A DNA stretch of 7,706 nucleotides from Firmicutes bacterium ZCTH02-B6 (GTDB taxonomy: Bacteria; Bacillota; Limnochordia; Limnochordales; ZCTH02-B6): NCBI GenBank assembly GCA_002159155.1, contig LZRQ01000167.1:1-7706 (forward strand), read 5' to 3'. Below, in pieces: positions 5,925 to 7,706 of this stretch. Position 1 is the first letter of the stretch. Each line of letters opens with the position of its first letter. Both the position numbers and the translations under genes were made by a program. The notes beneath the pieces are model-generated. The model ran no database searches. It was not told where the DNA came from and saw only the letters and a program-made list of their open reading frames with translations.

Positions 5925-7295
5925 CTATGTCCTGATGCCCAAGATCCAGCCGGCTACCGTGAAGTAGATGATGAGGCCCGACGCGTCGGCCAAAGTCGTG
6001 ATTAGGGGCGAGGAAGCTACCGCGGGGTCGAGCCGCAGGCGGCGTATGCACAGCGGCAACAGCGCTCCTCCCACAGAAGCCACAAACACCACCAGCACGA
6101 CGGTCAAGGCGACGGTCATCCCAATCTCCAGCGGCGTCCCTAAGAGAGAGGCGCGCGCCAACGCCACCGCCGACATGACGGCGCCCAGCGTCAGACCGAC
6201 CGATGTCTCCCGGGCAAGCACCCGCAAGAAGTCGCTGAACTGCAGCTCGCCCACAGCCATAGCGCGAATCACCAGGGTGGCCGCCTGCCCGCCGGCGTTG
6301 CCGGCGGTACCGGTTACAACGGGAATGAACAAAGCCAAGGTAATGACCGTTTCAAGGGCGGCTTGGTAGTGATTGAGGATGGTGATCGTAATCGACTGTA
6401 AGGCAAACAGGACCAGCAGCCACAGCACCCGGGCCCGCACCAGGCTCAAGAAACTCGTCTGCAGGTACGGCTGCTCTAGCGGCTCGGTCGCGCTCAGGCG
6501 GTGAATGTCCTCCGTCGCTTCCTCTTGCAACACGTCGATAACGTCGTCCACCGTTACGACGCCGAGAAGGATGTTGCGGTCGTTGACCACCGGCAACGCC
6601 AAAAGCCCATAGCGCTCCAACACCCGGGCGACTTCTTCCTGGTCCATGTAGACGGGTACGGAGACGACGTTGCGGTCCATCAAGTCGGCCACTCGCGCCT
6701 GCGGGTCGGCGATGACCAGCTGGCGCAAGGAGACGACGCCCGTCAAACGGCCGCTCCGGTCCGTGACATAGAGGTAATACACCGTTTCCGCATCCGGCGC
6801 CGCCTGGCGAATGGTGGCCAGCGCCTCGGCCGCCGTCTGCGTTTCCCGCAGCCGCACCACCTCGGGGGTCATGATACCGCCGGCCGTGTCCGGATCGTAG
6901 CGCAAGAGCTGCCGGATCGCGGCCGCGTCTTCGGGGATCAACTCGAGGAGCGCTCGCGCGTCCGCCGCCGGAAGCGCCCCCAGCAGGTCGGCCAGGTCGT
7001 CTTGGGACATGCGGTCCAGGACCTGGTGCAAGCGTTCGGCGCTCATTTGGCGCAACAGATCCCGCTGCACGTCGAGGATAGACTCTTCGATCACCCGCGC
7101 CGCCGCCACCGGCTCCAGGAGCGACAACACTTTGCCCCGCGGTTGGCCCTCCGGCAGCTCGGCCAGCATCTGGGCCACGTCGGCGGGCCGCAGCGTCAAG
7201 AGCAGCGCCAGCAGGCCCTCATCGTCCTCGGCCTCCAGATGATGGCGCACTTTCGCCAGCAACTCCTCGTACTGTTCCATCACTTCAACCTGCAT
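5925..7295 (-). CDS. mgtE: Magnesium transporter MgtE
   Basis: A full-length 456-residue MgtE, a homodimeric Mg2+ channel of the inner membrane gated by cytosolic Mg2+. Domains in order: the superhelical MgtE N domain (about 25-135: LRPADVAQMLAELPEGQ, and the repeat-like RMSQDDLADLLGALPAADARALLELIPE); CBS1 (about 138-200, beginning AGGIMTPEVVRL); CBS2 (about 201-260, VADLMDRNVVSVPVYMDQ to GVVTVDDVIDVLQEEATED); a plug/connecting helix; and the pore domain with five predicted membrane segments (about 285-310, 315-340, 365-385, 392-415, 432-454). Pore signatures are present: GTAGNAGGQAATLVIR (329-344) and LDPAVASSPLITTLADASGLIIYF (422-445). Asp437 in the latter corresponds to the conserved Asp of the Mg2+ selectivity site. 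The acidic residues of the N and CBS domains that bind gating Mg2+ look retained. The ATG at 7295 has GGGAG 8 nt upstream. The O-methyltransferase gene ends 26 nt before it, so there is no room for its own Mg2+ leader riboswitch; any such control would lie upstream of the window. Confidence 0.96.
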   Translation of the reverse strand: MQVEVMEQYEELLAKVRHHLEAEDDEGLLALLLTLRPADVAQMLAELPEGQPRGKVLSLLEPVAAARVIEESILDVQRDLLRQMSAERLHQVLDRMSQDDLADLLGALPAADARALLELIPEDAAAIRQLLRYDPDTAGGIMTPEVVRLRETQTAAEALATIRQAAPDAETVYYLYVTDRSGRLTGVVSLRQLVIADPQARVADLMDRNVVSVPVYMDQEEVARVLERYGLLALPVVNDRNILLGVVTVDDVIDVLQEEATEDIHRLSATEPLEQPYLQTSFLSLVRARVLWLLVLFALQSITITILNHYQAALETVITLALFIPVVTGTAGNAGGQAATLVIRAMAVGELQFSDFLRVLARETSVGLTLGAVMSAVALARASLLGTPLEIGMTVALTVVLVVFVASVGGALLPLCIRRLRLDPAVASSPLITTLADASGLIIYFTVAGWILGIRT

Positions 7296-7321
7296 CGCAC
7301 CAACTCCCTACCGCGGCACCC

Positions 7322-7706
7322 CTAGACCCGCAGCGCCACCACCACGCCGTCGTGGACGGGCAAGAGCGTCGCAACAAACTCCCTGTCGGTGAAAAGCAGC
7401 CGCGTCGCCTCGCGGACTCCTTCGGTCGCCTCGGTGGCGTCGTATTCGTCAAAAACGCGGCCGCCCCAGAGCATGTTGTCTACGATCAACACCCCGCCTA
7501 CCCGCAGCTTGTCCTTGATCACGGGCAAAGACGCAGGATACTGGTGTTTCACGATGTCGTTGAAAATGAGGTCAAAGGTCCCGCGGGCCTGTTTGAGCGC
7601 ATCCACGGCCTCGCCCACGTGAAACCGCACGAGGTGGTCCAGCCCAGCCCGGCGCAGGTATTCCCTGGCGTCGCGCGCGAGCGCCTCGTCCCAGACCGTG
7701 TAGTGG
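7322..7706 (-). CDS. SAM-dependent O-methyltransferase, COG4122/COMT-like, C-terminal part (5' end outside window)
   Basis: The last 127 residues of a class I SAM-dependent O-methyltransferase; the frame stays open to the right edge. The GTG at 7630 is an internal codon, because family-typical sequence (HYTVWDEALARDAREYLRRAGL) continues upstream of it. Numbered from the first full in-window codon, the family blocks are GEAVDAL (31-37), FDLIFNDIVKHQYP (44-57) in place of the usual FDxxFIDADKxxY, and VGGVLIVDNMLWGGRVFD (69-86). Asp50, Asp76 and Asn77 fit the Mg2+ ligands of COMT-like enzymes, and Lys53 fits the conserved catalytic-region Lys. The N-terminal glycine-rich SAM loop lies outside. 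The methyl acceptor cannot be told. It precedes mgtE by 26 nt and is likely cotranscribed with it. Confidence 0.88.
   Translation of the reverse strand, partial: HYTVWDEALARDAREYLRRAGLDHLVRFHVGEAVDALKQARGTFDLIFNDIVKHQYPASLPVIKDKLRVGGVLIVDNMLWGGRVFDEYDATEATEGVREATRLLFTDREFVATLLPVHDGVVVALRV

Noticed and set aside
6501..7325. Long open frame on the plus strand (about 274 codons) opposite mgtE
   Set aside because: It lies wholly antisense to a clear MgtE sequence; its translation is His/Arg/Gln-rich and low in complexity, typical of a shadow frame.

Overview
This 7.7 kb window is gene-dense, high-GC (by eye clearly above 60%) bacterial chromosome made of housekeeping and metabolic genes. Strong purine-rich Shine-Dalgarno sites, a near-perfect sigma-A promoter (TTGACC, 17 bp spacer, TATAAT), GTG and TTG starts, and a classical hairpin plus T-tract terminator suggest a high-GC Gram-positive lineage. 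A deep-branching, possibly thermophilic member of the Bacillota is my best guess, and an actinobacterial relative cannot be excluded. The lineage is an inference; no marker gene is present. I see no mobile element, RNA gene, CRISPR array or phage gene.

Layout: one truncated plus-strand gene, the C-terminal part of a GhrA-like D-2-hydroxyacid dehydrogenase, enters from the left and ends at 495. Everything after it lies on the minus strand. The plus gene and the minus genes converge on a 15-bp perfect hairpin at 553-585. Read in the direction of transcription (right to left), the minus strand holds four units: (1) an O-methyltransferase (5' end outside the window) followed 26 nt later by mgtE; (2) a GNAT acetyltransferase followed 20 nt later by a TIGR01777-type sugar-epimerase-like oxidoreductase; (3) a thiosulfate sulfurtransferase followed 3 nt later by an uncharacterised 132-aa protein, driven by the promoter at 3855-3883 and closed by the terminator at 2458-2492; (4) a thiolase followed 29 nt later by an exported DUF192 protein.

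No single pathway links these units. The thiolase points to short- or medium-chain acyl-CoA metabolism, the sulfurtransferase to sulfur/cyanide handling, MgtE to magnesium uptake, and the hydroxyacid dehydrogenase to glyoxylate/hydroxypyruvate-type reduction. All families are known except the 132-aa partner of the sulfurtransferase. The most useful details are the corrected starts (especially the TTG start of the sulfurtransferase), the tandem 15-bp repeat in its leader, and the tightly coupled uncharacterised protein. I found no convincing evidence of a novel multi-gene system.
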